From the NCBI GenBank assembly GCA_035578175.1, contig JAQMRL010000014.1, forward strand, positions 17,330,995-17,394,994: DNA of 64,000 nt. Reading direction: 5' to 3'. The position numbers were made by a program, and so were the translations under genes. The notes beneath the pieces are model-generated. The model was not told where the DNA came from. It did not search any database and saw only the letters and a program-made list of their open reading frames with translations. Shown here piece by piece: positions 1 through 10,700 of the stretch; within the stretch, counting starts at the first letter, position 1, and each line of letters begins with the position of its first letter. This DNA comes from Catonia carolina (taxonomy: Eukaryota > Arthropoda > Insecta > Hemiptera > Achilidae).

Positions 1-130
1 CTCTTCTGTTCTTAAATGATTCAGTCATTTAATTGGCTGACCATGTGATAAGAAACATAACTATTTATTTTAGCCCTGCAACGAACAGATTGAGTGTAAA
101 TAATTTGACACTCTACCTGTCTGTTATGGG
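1..130 (-). repeat. Family B SINE, 5' part (window edge)
   Basis: The segment reads as the reverse complement of the family B 5' half. It runs from the CTCTTCTGTTCTTAAATGA motif to TGTTATGGGCA, which is the GCCCATAACA start of the element. It is cut by the window edge. Confidence 0.7.
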
Positions 131-704
131 CAGTTCAAAAGATATTGCTGTTAAAATATAGGTGTTTTCTTTCGTGAATCGGACCTGGAATTCCATGTAA
201 TATTAAAATTAATCGATCACAATACATTGACGTTCAACATTTTGGGCGGATGTTGGATGTATAAATTTCCTTAAATTTTTAAATAAAATATCTGTCACAG
301 ATTTTGGTGTTTCATTTCAGAATGGATATTGTTATTTGTTAAATACGTGATAATTTTGGTAACACGTATCGCGGGTATAGATAGCCTATCCGTTTTAAAA
401 TATGTATTTTCCTTTGGAAGAGATAAAATTTTAGTGGTCAAGCAACGGTTTTGTTTTAAATTAACATTTTCAGCCCATGTTTACCGTTGTTTGTTTTAAA
501 CTGATTCAACAAATATTTAACGTCCAAGTTAACGAACATTGTTGGTTTGGTAGAGGGAGGAAACATAAATTAGTTTTAGTCACCGAAACGTAGGGGTCAC
601 ATGTCAACCCTTGGAGTACACGATTGTATAACATTTTGATTTCCCATCCAAATTAGTTTAGACCTATCTATCTCTTTTTACTTTCGCTTGCCTATATGAA
701 TATG
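131..704. other. No recognised feature
   Basis: AT-rich intronic sequence without a long open frame. I see no repeat family here that recurs elsewhere in the window. Confidence 0.5.
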
Positions 705-1100
705 TTGTTGTTTAGGTCAACAGCCGAAGGGCTGGTTTGAACCTCTAGAGGTTTTACTAAGTAAAAACGAGGAGTAAGGTGGTTTACCATTGCCTTCCTG
801 ACTGAGTTGAAAGAGTATGCTTATCAACATGCCAGGCCCTCCGAAAAGCACTCACTTTCCACCCTGCAAATGACACCTTCACTTCATTCACCACAGGGTC
901 TGGCTGCATAGTGAAATTCATTACTCTCAGAGGAGATAACTCTGACTAGTGTCTTTTACACCTCTACCTCTTCTGTTCTTAAATAGTTCAGTCATATAAG
1001 TGGCTGACTATGTGATAAGAAACAGAACTATTTTTTTTAGCCCTGGACCAAACAGATAGAGTGCAATTAAAATAACACTCCACCTGCCCGTGAATATATA
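705..1100 (-). repeat. Family B SINE copy
   Basis: A near full-length copy in reverse. It begins with the element's 3' end (GTTGTTTAGGTCAACAGCC), passes GGTTTGAACC and the ACCACAGGGTCTGGCTG motif, and ends near CTCCACCTGCCCGT. Copies at 18325, 33865 and 51778 align throughout. Confidence 0.75.
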
Positions 1101-2740
1101 GGAAGGATAATGCCCATATAGGGCAAATGGATAGTTAAATTAATTGCACTCGATCTGTTGATTCCAGGTGTAACGATTATAAGTATTTTATCTAAATTTA
1201 ATTTTGATTCCTTAATTTTTATATTTTATTTGTACCTCGAATACTTGATTCTATTAATATTGTAGGTTCACATTTTGTAAGTTCTGTATTTCTTTTTAAA
1301 ATGTTATTGAACTTGTGGTAATGTTATATTTTTTTGTTCGTTAGAAATATGTTGTAGTGAATTTTATAATTCTATTGTGTGAGTGTCTGGTCTATTTTTC
1401 ACTCCACCCTCCGCACCTTTGTTTGAGGTCATTTACTTCTTGGGGTCTACGTGCGTTCTTAGCAGTAGGCTACATCGGATGTTTCGCTTGACGTACTCCG
1501 ATTGGTTGGTTGATATGGCGTGATCTTCCATAGAGTCCCGGTGGGGGATGCGTTGACGGTATTTCGCCCTGTCGTGTTCTGACTTTGGTGCAATGAGGAA
1601 GCATAGGTTAAGTGTGTAATTGCCATAAGGGCAAAAATGAGGCGGTATCAATCTTATTTTATGTTAGCTATGTTGTTTTTAGTTTAAAGTAAAGTTTATT
1701 ATGTTCTTTTAGTTTTTTTTGAGCTGTTGTCGAATTAAGTAAAATTTATACATCATTATGTAATTTCAAAGCGTGTACTTCCATTTTATTTCTTGCACCC
1801 GACGCTACGGAAATTTTTGGGTAAGTTCGAATCTATTTCTTTGTTAAATTGTTGTGTTATGTCTTGTGATTGATTTCTTGGGCGTAGGGAAATGATGTAG
1901 GGTCTGAGCACCACACTGACCTCGTTTTAATTAATCGCAAAAGCTTCTTGTTTTAATTTTAACGTTTAATTGGGTCATAAAGTTTTTAGGTACCTTTGTT
2001 AAAGTAATTTTGTAGAGATATTTTTTTTTTTGTATTTGCGATTAGCTTATAATGTTAATTTGTATGAAGCAATGGAATGGGAGAAATAATTTATAGTAAA
2101 TTCATTTTATAATGTAATGTTATGTATTCTAATTTTGGGGTTAAATGGTAAAATCGCGTTCTAGGGGGGATATCTTGTATTTTAGTAATTTCTGCCAGCT
2201 ACAGAAATTTGATTGCTGTTACAGAAAAATCCTTAATCCTACATGTGGAGATCCTTCATTTGGAGATTCATTTAGAGATTCATTTGGAGATTCATTTGAA
2301 GTCAAAGAAAAAATGGCTAGATATTACATCATTCTGGATTAATCGAAGTTGGATTTTCTCCGAAGTAAATGGTTACGAATATTGTGAAATCTCCAGGGAT
2401 TCACCCAAACTTCCGTTGTGTGAAATTGAATTGTCGGTGATGTAGAAATTTTATTTTGTTATTCTTGATGGAACTTAATATTCTTTAAATAATTGTGTAT
2501 CTTATAAAATATATATTTTTTTAACTTTGATATGTTGTTGGATCCACAGCTTTAACTTCCTTATTATGTATATTTATTCAACAAACTTAATTTTTTTTTT
2601 TTTAAATTAAAATACTTAGTCATCAGCATAACAGTTTTAATTTATTTGTTTTGTTTCCCAAAGTGACACAACCTTTTTGTTGTGTGGTAAATCTCATCTC
2701 CAGGAATTCTTCCTGGAATGAAAGTTCTGAGCTGGATTGA
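1101..2740. other. Unassigned AT-rich stretch
   Basis: No coding region is supported. Small open frames are short and lack family motifs. The only clear structure is the 12-bp minisatellite at 2245-2299. Confidence 0.5.
2245..2299. repeat. 12-bp minisatellite
   Basis: GGAGATTCATTT and close variants repeat about four times in tandem. The unit is a multiple of three, so several frames stay open across it. This explains the short ORFs here. Confidence 0.8.
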
Positions 2741-2744
2741 GATA

Positions 2745-4045
2745 AAGTTTAGGGTGCAGAGCGGCTCACAACGCTACAAAAAAATAGTTCTGTTTCTTAT
2801 CACGTTGTCAGCCAATTATACGAGGTGTAGCTATTATAAAACGAGACTGAAGTTGTAAAAAATTTAATTTTAATTTTATACATAATCACTTATTGTCACC
2901 TTCAATATACACTCCTTCTCTATCCCTACAACACTTCAAGCGAATTTTCCATTGTTGGAAACAGTGCTGGAAGCCATCTTCTGTCAACTGCTTCAGGACA
3001 CCTGCCGCTCAAAAATGTTTGAAATGAAGCTCGCAAAAATGTTTGTACTGATACTTTGTACGCGATTGAAAATGGCCCACATTTTTTGAAAACGATAATA
3101 ACATGTGATGAAACGTAGTTTCATACTTATGATCCGGAAACGAAGCGCCAATCCATGCTATGGAAGAGCCGAACTTCACCGAGAGCCAAAAAAGCTTGAA
3201 TGAGCAAGTCTAAATTTAAAGCAATGATGATCGCTTTTTTATATCCATGGGATTGTGTTTCTTTACTAGGTTCCTGAAGGTCAAACAATTAATCAATATT
3301 ACTACCTTTAGGTACTTACTAAACTACGTCAAAGTTAAGAAAAAACGCCCCGAAATGTGGAAGGACAAATCATGGGTTCTCCACCAAGACAATGCGCCAG
3401 CTCATTCCGCGTTATCTGTCAAGAGGTTCCTATCCAAGTACAGCATCTAAGTGTTAGAACATCCACCTTTTCACCAGATCTTGCACGATGTGACTTCTAC
3501 CCGTTCCCTAAGGTGAAATCTGCATTAAAAGGGACAAGATTTGAGTCTGTGGAAGCTGTAAAAGAAAAAGCGCCACGTGTCCTGAAGGAGCTGACAGAAT
3601 ATGACTTCCAGCACTTCTTAACAATGGAAAATTCGCATGGAGCGTTGTAGGAATAAAGAAGGAGTGCATATTGAAAGTAACAATAAGTGATTATGTATAA
3701 AATTAAAATAAAATTTTTTATAACGTCTGTCTCGTTATTTAATAGCCACACCTCGTATGACTGAACTATTTAAGAACAGAAGAGGTAGAGGTGTATAAGA
3801 CACTAGTCAGAGTTATCTCCTCTGAGAGTAATGAATTTTACTGTACAGCCAGACCCTGTGGTGAATGAAGTGAAGGTGTCATTTGCAGGGTGGAAAGTAG
3901 ATGCTTTTCAGAGAGCCTAGCATGCTGATAAGCATACTCTTCCAACTCAGCGAGGAAAACAATAGTAAACTACCTTACTCCTCGTTTTTACTCAGTAAAA
4001 CCTCTAGAGAGGTTCAAACTATCCTTTCGGCTGTTGACTTAAACA
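2745..4045 (+). repeat. Family B SINE copy split by a mariner
   Basis: The 5' part (to CAGCCAATTA at about 2820) and the 3' part (from TGACTGAACTATT at 3758 to GACTTAAACAACAGG) together rebuild one family B element. A mariner derivative sits exactly at a TA between them, which dates the mariner insertion after this SINE. Confidence 0.8.
2821..3755 (+). mobile_element. Mariner derivative with two 3' ends (copy 1)
   Basis: The element is flanked by TA at 2819-2820 and 3756-3757, with CGAGGTGTAGCTATT inverted ends. About 185 bp at the left (2821 to about 3006) is the antisense of the transposase 3' end. The rest is sense and runs to the normal 3' end. Both termini are therefore 3' termini, and the transposase N-terminal half and 5' end are absent. 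Remnants read TCDE (degraded), HQDNAPAH and SPDLARCDFY, the D,D34D signature of classical mariner. Stops and frame breaks show it is non-coding. The junction at about 3006 differs from that of the copies at 22886 and 28395. Confidence 0.85.
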
Positions 4046-4245
4046 ACAGGAGGAAAGTATTGTTTACATGCATGTACGTATGTTAAAAAAATATATCAAG
4101 AACAGAACATTCTACGAAAATGAAACTTGAAACTTAAGCTAGGTACTGATAATGGACCCGTCACGAGCATTTTAATCAAAATCGGTAAACAGGAAGTTGT
4201 AATTTCTCACATTTTTGCGATTTTTTTAAAAACACCTCATGTACT

Positions 4246-4422
4246 TTTTTTTTTTTTTTTTGGTTTAACGTCCGACTGTTTTGCAAATTGCTGCTAATGC
4301 AGACGGTGAAGGATGAAATGAATTTTTGTAACGTATGAAAAAATGCCATGCCCGAGTGGGATTCGAACCCAAGACCGCGTAATGAGAGGCGAGCACGTTA
4401 CCAACATCGCCAACGCGGCCGG
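4246..4422 (-). mobile_element. Family D tRNA-derived SINE
   Basis: On the minus strand it opens GCCGGCCGCGTTGGCGATG and carries a B box (GGTTCGAATCC). It ends in a stretch containing GTCGGACGTTAAACC followed by poly-A. The 13-bp target duplication CACCTCATGTACT is perfect (4233-4245 and 4423-4435). These are the marks of LINE-driven insertion of a pol III transcript. Confidence 0.9.
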
Positions 4423-4589
4423 CACCTCATGTACTACATTTTTATGCTCTATAAGGTCGAGTAGGCGCCATGTCTACTAAAAATTCTTGGAGAGACTGTG
4501 CTCTCGTTAAAGAAATGGTATTTTTTTAAGATCCCGGCCTTAATGTGCATTTTAGGGAAAATTTTTTATAATAAATGTTGTAGACAATT

Positions 4590-4911
4590 TTTTATTCCTA
4601 ATTTGTGTACGTTTGCAATCTGTTTAATTTAGAACAATAAGCAACCCCATGACCCAATGAGATGAGGATGATGTGTATGACGTGTAAATGAGGTGTAGTC
4701 TTGTACAGACCCAGGCCGACCATTCCTAAGAGAGTATGGGTAATTAAACCCCAACCATCAAAGTACACCGGTAACCACTGTCTATTATTCAAATCCGTAT
4801 AAAAGTAACTACCTTTACTAGGATTTGAACCAGGAACCGTCGTCTCCGAAAATCAGCTGTTAAACAGCTGATTTTGGCGACGACTTTACCTCTAGACCAA
4901 CCCGGTGGGTC
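4590..4911 (-). mobile_element. Family C tRNA-derived SINE with internal hairpin
   Basis: On the minus strand the head reads GGGTTGGTCTAGAGG (A-box-like) and then GGTTCAAATCC-like (B box). Between the boxes lies a perfect palindrome, AATCAGCTGTTTAACAGCTGATT, spanning roughly 4852-4874. The 13-bp duplication GTTGTAGACAATT flanks it (4577-4589 and 4912-4924). The + strand copy at 26125-26448 aligns along its length. Confidence 0.9.
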
Positions 4912-5340
4912 GTTGTAGACAATTAAACAACTTTTATTCCAACCATTTCTTTGTATAACGCTTACTTTAGCGGTAATTAATGATTTTCTGTTTATTTTCC
5001 ATAAATATCAGTAAAAAAATGAATTTTTTAAGATTCGGCCTCAGTATTGTATTTTACGACAAAGTGTATAATCAAGTTTATAGGAAATTAAAAGATCTAC
5101 AACTTTTATTTAGAGCATTTTTCTCTACAGAGCCTAGTTTAGCATGAAAGAGTGATTTTCTGTATTTTTATGCCAAACAGGTTGATTTTCATTCGGCGTC
5201 TTTCACTCATAATTAAAATTAGGTTATGTTTATTGAGGTAAGTTAGATTGTTTATTTTTAATGTTTTATAACTAATTTTAGGTTATATTGTTAATCATTT
5301 GCATTGGCAAAAGGAAGTCGTGTGAGTGTTTCACACTCTG

Positions 5341-5800
5341 TTAAGATAACAGTTTTCTGTAGCTATACAAAAATATTTAAAAGTGTTCATTGCTTGGTTT
5401 GTTCCTACAAGACTCAAATAACACTTGGAAAATCAAATCGTTAAAAGGATTCGGGAAAACCTGGAAAAATAATAAACTAGTTTATAGTAAAATACCCCAC
5501 TGAGAATGTATAATTTAATAGATTTATTTTATGTTTGTATAAAATATAAAAGGAAAATAAAATTGTCTGTCAATAAAAGAAAACAGTATCTGGGAAATGG
5601 AATGTTTTCCCGCTGTTGAAAACAAAAATAATCATTTATTTTTATGTGCAATACCTACAGTTAAAGGGTGCCTTTGATTCTCCTATATTCTCTTAAACTG
5701 TCATAAACTTAACTCTTGAACGATTCCCGTTCTGTTCAAATGTTACTGGTTTTTTATATCGAAAGATGTTTGGATAGTTTTTCAAACCATAAATAAAATC
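5341..5800. other. No recognised feature
   Basis: AT-rich intronic sequence. No coding region or recurring repeat was recognised. Confidence 0.5.
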
Positions 5801-5805
5801 TTGAT

Positions 5806-5870
5806 CGTCTCAATGGCGTCATGGTTAAGATAATGTTGAAGTTCCGGCTTCGATTCTTGGTTTTATGACC
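5806..5870 (+). repeat. Possible tRNA-like SINE head
   Basis: TGGTTAAGATAATG resembles an A box and GGCTTCGATTC a B box, about 30 bp apart. It is a single copy with no tail or duplication seen, so the call is weak. It may be the decayed head of a SINE. Confidence 0.3.
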
Positions 5871-5944
5871 ACCGCTCGTTCAATAAAGTTTATTTTCAGA
5901 ATTGTAACCGGGAGAGTATCAAGTCGAATATTAACACTATGTAA

Positions 5945-6674
5945 CCTTTTGCCCATAACAGGGAATTGGTGTGTTAAATTATTTGCATTCGATCTGCTAG
6001 TTCCAGGGCTACAAAAAATAGCTCTCTTTCTTATCACATAGTCTACGATTTTCTCAAAAACGGCTCCTACGATTTTTTTTTAAATCGCCTCATTTACTAC
6101 ATTTTTATGCCCTACAATATAAGGTCGGCGCCATGTCTGCTAAAATTCTTGGAAAAGCTTTGCTCTTGTAGAAAAAATAATTTTTTTTAAGATTGCGGCC
6201 TTAGTATGAGTTTTAGCGCAAAAATGTATATAATACAAGTTGCAGAAATTTTAAAAACCTACAACTTTTATTTCAAACAGTTTTTTTATATAACGCTTAG
6301 TTTAGCGGTAATTAGCAATTTTCTGTGTTTTTCCATGAAAATCTGTAAAAAATCAATGCTTAAAGATTTCAGCCTTAGTATGCATTTTACGACAAAAGTG
6401 TATACAATCAAATTTATAGGAAATTAAAAGATCTACTACTTTTATTTAGAGAATTTTTCTTTACAGCGCCTAATTTAGCGTGAAAGAGTGATTTTCCGTA
6501 TGTTTAAGCAAAACTGAGGTTGATTTTCATTTTTCATCATCCACTTTTGATTAAAGTAAGGTTATGTTTTTGAGGTTAGTTTTTTGTTTATTTCTAATGT
6601 TTTATTACTAAAGTTAGGTTATATTGGTCATTACCTGTATTGGCAAGAAAAAATCGTGTGAGTTTCACACCAGA
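5945..6674 (+). repeat. Family B 5' fragment joined to a family A 3' part
   Basis: 5945-6045 matches the family B 5' half (ATCTGCTAGTTCCAGGGCTAC, then CTTATCACATAGTC). From about 6046 the sequence is family A, ending GTGTGAGTTTCACACCAGA at 6674. The abrupt switch is consistent with one element inserted into the other and later truncated. Confidence 0.75.
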
Positions 6675-7319
6675 TTTTTATATTTCCCATAACCGGATTT
6701 TCTCATAACCGACTTACCCTAGATTCCAGTCAATCCGGATAATGGGGTTTCTATTGTAATTCCGTTACAAATTACCATATTTAGCCTACTCTTGTACGAC
6801 GCGCACCCCAAAAACGGAAGTAAGTTTTTAAGAAATAATAAAATCTAGGTAATTAAAACTCCTATAGAAACTTCACTTAATTACTCAGCCAAATTCACCT
6901 TTAAAGTTGCAACTCCGTTTATATTGACAACCCATCTTGACGACGGTCTTCTTCAATGTACTAGTCTTCTACGTTAACCTAGCGTCGTCAACGCGCATGT
7001 TGGGGGGGGGGGGAAGAGTTTGCCACTAACGGGAGATATTGTGCGTGAGGGTGGGGAGTCACCGTGCAACGTACAACTAGCGCTATCGCAGGAGATACGT
7101 GTGTGAAGACGCACGCACGCTCAAGTGCCTTTGCGCATTTATCAAATGAAAATGTTTGTTTTTTTCTGTTTCATCTTTTTTAGTTTATTTCAGGGTTTTA
7201 ATTGTACATCACATTTATTAATTCAATACACAATTTTAAAACAACAGATACAATACAATTAGCATTATAATTATACTTAATAATACATTTATTATTAAAC
7301 CTATTTTTTAAAACAATAT

Positions 7320-8702
7320 TTATGGTAATGGCTGTATACCTTCTAAATCTTCTTCATCAGTGTCTGACTCGGAATTATCAGCACTGTCATCACTACTGCT
7401 GCCAAGCGCAATAATCATTTCGTCTGCCATCAAGTCTGCTGCCCTGTCAGATTCGAAAAACTCATTTTCTGTTTTACGAACATGGTCACAGCAGTTCTTC
7501 CAAAATTCCGGAGTCAATTCCTCAAACTTTTTATTTACCATATCTCTCACGTCATTTATTGTGTTGCCAATATTACAAGCCGCTATGTCGTTTTTTACTC
7601 TTGCCCATATTAATTCGATCGGGTTGAGTTCTGGATGATATGGCGGCAATCTTAATACGCTGTGTCCGTGTTCTTCCATTATTTTATCAAAGTAAAATTC
7701 TGCTAAACGGGGTTTGTTTAATTTTACTAGCTCGTATAATTCCGAATTAAACATACTAGCACAACATGGAATATTTCTTGATCTCAACCAGTCCAGTAAT
7801 ATGTCCTTTCTGCTGTTCGAATTTGGTGCTGGAGACAATATTTTGTTGTGGTATGGTGCATTGTCAATAACTAGAACAGAATGTGCAGGAAGATTCGGAA
7901 TAAGCTGCGTTTTCAACCATTTCTCGTAATTCTGTGCATTCATATCGTTGTGATAATCCCCTGTTTTCTGCCCAGATTTAAAAATCAGCAAGGCACCAGT
8001 CACTCCTCCATTCTCATTCCCAGCATGTGCAATTATTAGTCTCGATCCTTTTGATATGTTTTTCTTATAACCATTACTTGTGCCATCAGTCCATGCGAAT
8101 GGTTTACCGTGGGTGGAATGGATATACGACTCGTCGGAATAAATAATCGGGCGTCCCTCTTCTCGATAAATTTTAATTTTTTTCAGAAACATGATACGTT
8201 TGAATCTGATGTCGTGCTTTTCAATTAAAATTTTACGATTGTCTTCAGTTCTTTTCCACTTGAAACCCATGTTGTTCAAAATTTTCCGCAATGTTTCTAT
8301 ACAAACGTTGAGTCCTAGTTCAGGATTTTGTGTTTTCAAGGTGGATAAGACTTTCCCCAAAGTTGGTAGTTGTTGATAATTTTTGTGAAAATTATAAACG
8401 ATATTCCTCAAAGCAGACTTCTGAAAACTATCAAGATTTGTTTTCTTTATTTTCCGGTCTCGAGTTTTTCCTGGTGTACTAAATGTGTCATTTGCCCCTA
8501 ATTTATTCGATTCCGTAATAACTTTTCTTATTGTGTGTACCGATATTCCACAGAGATTAGCCACGCGCTTGTGAACATCGGAACGTTGCATTTCAGGGTT
8601 TTCTGCTGAAATATTACTAAATACATTCATGATTATGCATTTACTCTGGCTTTTAAGAGCAATCCCTGCTCCCAAACGGCGTGCAGATCTTGGCTGAGGC
8701 AT
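7320..8702 (-). CDS. DD82E transposase (IS630-Tc1-mariner group), intact
   Basis: A 460-residue cut-and-paste transposase. Residues about 35-65 form a helix-turn-helix that would bind the element ends (VANLCGISVHTIRK). The DDE nuclease follows, with D190 in IIYSDESYIHSTHG, D280 in VLVIDNAPYH and E363 in NPIELIWARVK. There are 82 residues between D280 and E363, far more than the 34-39 of classical mariner and Tc1, and matching the spacing described for Sailor-type transposases. The extra segment (about 290-345) is rich in charged residues. The C-terminus (437-455) is strongly acidic. The start MPQPRS is supported by a relative at 39.6 kb that also begins MPQPR. There are no internal stops, so the protein could be functional. 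It is transcribed in the same direction as the surrounding neuroligin gene. Confidence 0.9.
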   Translation of the reverse strand: MPQPRSARRLGAGIALKSQSKCIIMNVFSNISAENPEMQRSDVHKRVANLCGISVHTIRKVITESNKLGANDTFSTPGKTRDRKIKKTNLDSFQKSALRNIVYNFHKNYQQLPTLGKVLSTLKTQNPELGLNVCIETLRKILNNMGFKWKRTEDNRKILIEKHDIRFKRIMFLKKIKIYREEGRPIIYSDESYIHSTHGKPFAWTDGTSNGYKKNISKGSRLIIAHAGNENGGVTGALLIFKSGQKTGDYHNDMNAQNYEKWLKTQLIPNLPAHSVLVIDNAPYHNKILSPAPNSNSRKDILLDWLRSRNIPCCASMFNSELYELVKLNKPRLAEFYFDKIMEEHGHSVLRLPPYHPELNPIELIWARVKNDIAACNIGNTINDVRDMVNKKFEELTPEFWKNCCDHVRKTENEFFESDRAADLMADEMIIALGSSSDDSADNSESDTDEEDLEGIQPLP

Positions 8703-8721
8703 TATATAAATAGAAGTGTAA

Positions 8722-8856
8722 AGTATTAAAAAATACTGTTTTAATAATAGTATTGAAAAATACTGTTTCAGATATAGTATTGAAAAATACTGTTTAAATA
8801 ATAGTATTGAAAAATACTGTTTCAGATATAGTATTGAAAAATACTGTTTAAATACC
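8722..8856 (-). promoter_or_regulatory. 27-bp iterated hairpins upstream of the DD82E transposase
   Basis: Five units start at 8722, 8749, 8776, 8803 and 8830. Each has the core AGTATTGAAAAATACTGTTT (first unit slightly diverged) and a 7-bp spacer. AGTATT and AATACT can pair. They begin about 20 bp upstream of the transposase ATG. The decayed relative has the same core at the same place (39628-39715) with a 34-bp period. A role as transposase-binding or promoter repeats is inference. Confidence 0.75.
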
Positions 8857-9065
8857 AGTCACTAAGCTGACTTCACTAGTAAGCACAGAACGATGCGACT
8901 GATCCACTTCTACGTATTGCATCGAACACGAAACGGTTCCCCTACTCCTTACTTCCTATACAACTTCTACCTTCACCCCCACCCATTCCTCTACAACAGG
9001 CGTACCGAAACTAGCCTTCTGCGCATCCTACAACTACGCTAGGATAACTTGGAAAAATTATAGAA

Positions 9066-9435
9066 CAATAGTCATTCTTCTTCTTCTTCTTCTTACTATC
9101 AAGGATTAGGCATAAGCCTGTACCAAACTTACAAACCATCCTGTACGTCTACACAAACACAAGAGATTCCAACCCGTACATCTCGACTACTGCCATCTTC
9201 TTCGAGGTCTTCCAACCTCCCTTCTTCCAACTGGAACATATTCCGTCACTTTTAAAGGTATTCGCTCCTCTGGCATCCGTTCCAAATGTTGGCTTTATTG
9301 ATTCCGGTACTCCTCCACTTTTTCATTCAAGCTAAATACACCCAAATCGGATCTAATTTCCTCGTTATGTATTAGATCCAGCCACGAGCAGCCCTTCACC
9401 CTTCTTAAAAACCTCATTTCAGCTGCTTGGATCCT
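9066..9435 (-). mobile_element. RTE LINE 3' end, 5' truncated
   Basis: On the minus strand it opens at GGATCCAAGCAGCTGAAATG. The degraded peptide follows the RTE C-terminal pattern (AAEMRFLRRVKGCSWLDL, then ELGVFSLNEKVEEYR). It ends in a GAAGAAGAA tail, seen as CTTCTTCTT on +. It is nearly identical to the copy at 30789-31146. Confidence 0.8.
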
Positions 9436-9949
9436 ACTTTATTGGCGTTTTCTACTTCTTCTTAGCTATTCTTCTACTTATGGTAATTTTCGTTTTCCCC
9501 GCGAAATGCTCTTCTCTTTTTATTGGAATCTTGAATCTTCTATTAGTTCCTTCTCCAATCTCCTACGCAGGATTCCGGAATGTCATACTTTAATTTCTTC
9601 TGATTCGAAACAAACTTTTAATTTTTCACCAGCAGTAAATGAACGCAAACGCTTTACAGAACTCATTTTCACTTAATAAACTGTCAGAATCAAATGCACC
9701 TGATCATGACTGAGCTGTAAACTGAAATGTATGAGTTGTACGTAAACGGTTTCTTTACCGTATATACTAAAATCCCCGAAGACGAACTGAACAGACATTT
9801 TTGTTGTGAAGCCTTACACCGGATGTGAGTCACAACTACTTGTTATTTAACAAAGTGCCATAGTCGTTGTTAAATCCAAACAAATTGCATTTCTTTAAAC
9901 AAACATTACTTCTACCCAATATGCCATGAACAAATTAGCTTACCACCGG

Positions 9950-10573
9950 ACAGTATTTGGCGATTTAGACTATCATAGAATCCAAGAACATACTGGTGTT
10001 TTATCTACCAGAAAACCCCACATTCAGTAGCGTGCAAATTAATCCGAACACATTTCACATCCAACAATCATTTAAACATCCTTAGAAAAAATGTTTTGGG
10101 GTTGTTTTAGATTTGAAGTCCCTTTTTCTTTAATTCCAGTAGACGGTATGTTAAAAGCGATGGATATATCAAAATTCTTAAGTCAATAGTTGTGCTACAA
10201 CTTCATAAGAAATTCCCACAAGGTAATGGTGTGTTCTAACACGATTTAACACTACGCCATGTTGCCAAGAAAGTGAAAATATATTTTGAACATGAAAACA
10301 TTAAAGTGTTGTCATGACCAGGTAATTCCGCAGATATAAGCCCAGTTGAAAATCTTTGGGCAATAGTGAAAAACCGACTCTCAAAAGTGGATTTTACTAC
10401 AAAAATAATCTCATTGTGTAGCAATAATCTCGGCATGGTTTCGAGACGAACAAATTACAAATTTTGTAGTACACTAATTGAATCTATGCCAAATTGTATA
10501 GTATGTGAAATGATAAAAAAAGGAAACATATTAGTTCCTAAATATTCACAAATTGTACGTATATATAAGTAAT
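9950..10573 (+). pseudogene. Tc1-like transposase remnant
   Basis: Broken frames on + recall the Tc1/mariner core: MFWGCFRFE at about 10090, and PGNSADISPVENLWAIVKNR at about 10319-10378, the region of the catalytic Glu (E in VENLW). Several stops and shifts interrupt it. It lies near the right terminus of the decayed element spanning 6775-10700, which it probably encoded. Confidence 0.7.
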
Positions 10574-10700
10574 TCTTTTCGTAAATAAAGTTACTTTTTA
10601 TTAATTAACATCTGTGTTTGGAGGTGCACCTACGAATTTTGCGTTAGATTGTTAGAAAAAACGCGAGGTGTGCGTTGTACGCGAGTAATTACGGTACATT

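Larger units (their letters stand above)
4092..5340 (+). repeat. Family A (HINE-like) copy, 5' truncated, with two SINE insertions
   Basis: Decayed family A. It starts just after where the GT tract would be (ATCAAGAACAGAACATT) and ends with GGCAAAAGGAAGTCGTGTGAGTGTTTCACAC. Two SINEs (4246-4422 and 4590-4911), each with a 13-bp duplication of family A sequence, interrupt it. Confidence 0.8.
6977..9044 (-). mobile_element. DD82E (Sailor-like) DNA transposon
   Basis: A 2.07-kb element with TA at 6975-6976 and 9045-9046. Its ends are imperfect inverted repeats (ACCTAGCGTCGT at the left; ATCCTAGCGTAGTTG read inward from the right), and ATGCGC occurs a little further in on both sides. It holds one open transposase gene (7320-8702, minus) and five tandem hairpin repeats upstream of that gene's start codon. 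The complete frame and visible ends suggest a relatively young insertion. Confidence 0.8.
6775..10700 (+). mobile_element. Decayed Tc1-like transposon carrying nested elements
   Basis: The left end reads TACCATATTTAGCCTACTC, then TTGTACGACGCGCACCCC. The right end, reverse-complemented, reads TACCGTAATTACTCGCGTAC, then AACGCACACCTC. I read these as diverged inverted termini of one element. Transposase remnants lie near the right end (9950-10570), with the DD82E element and an RTE tail inserted between. The pairing of the ends is inference. Confidence 0.5.

Noticed and set aside
4246..4422. tRNA gene
   Set aside because: The B box is present, but the anticodon arm cannot be folded properly. 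The poly-A tail and 13-bp duplication identify a SINE.
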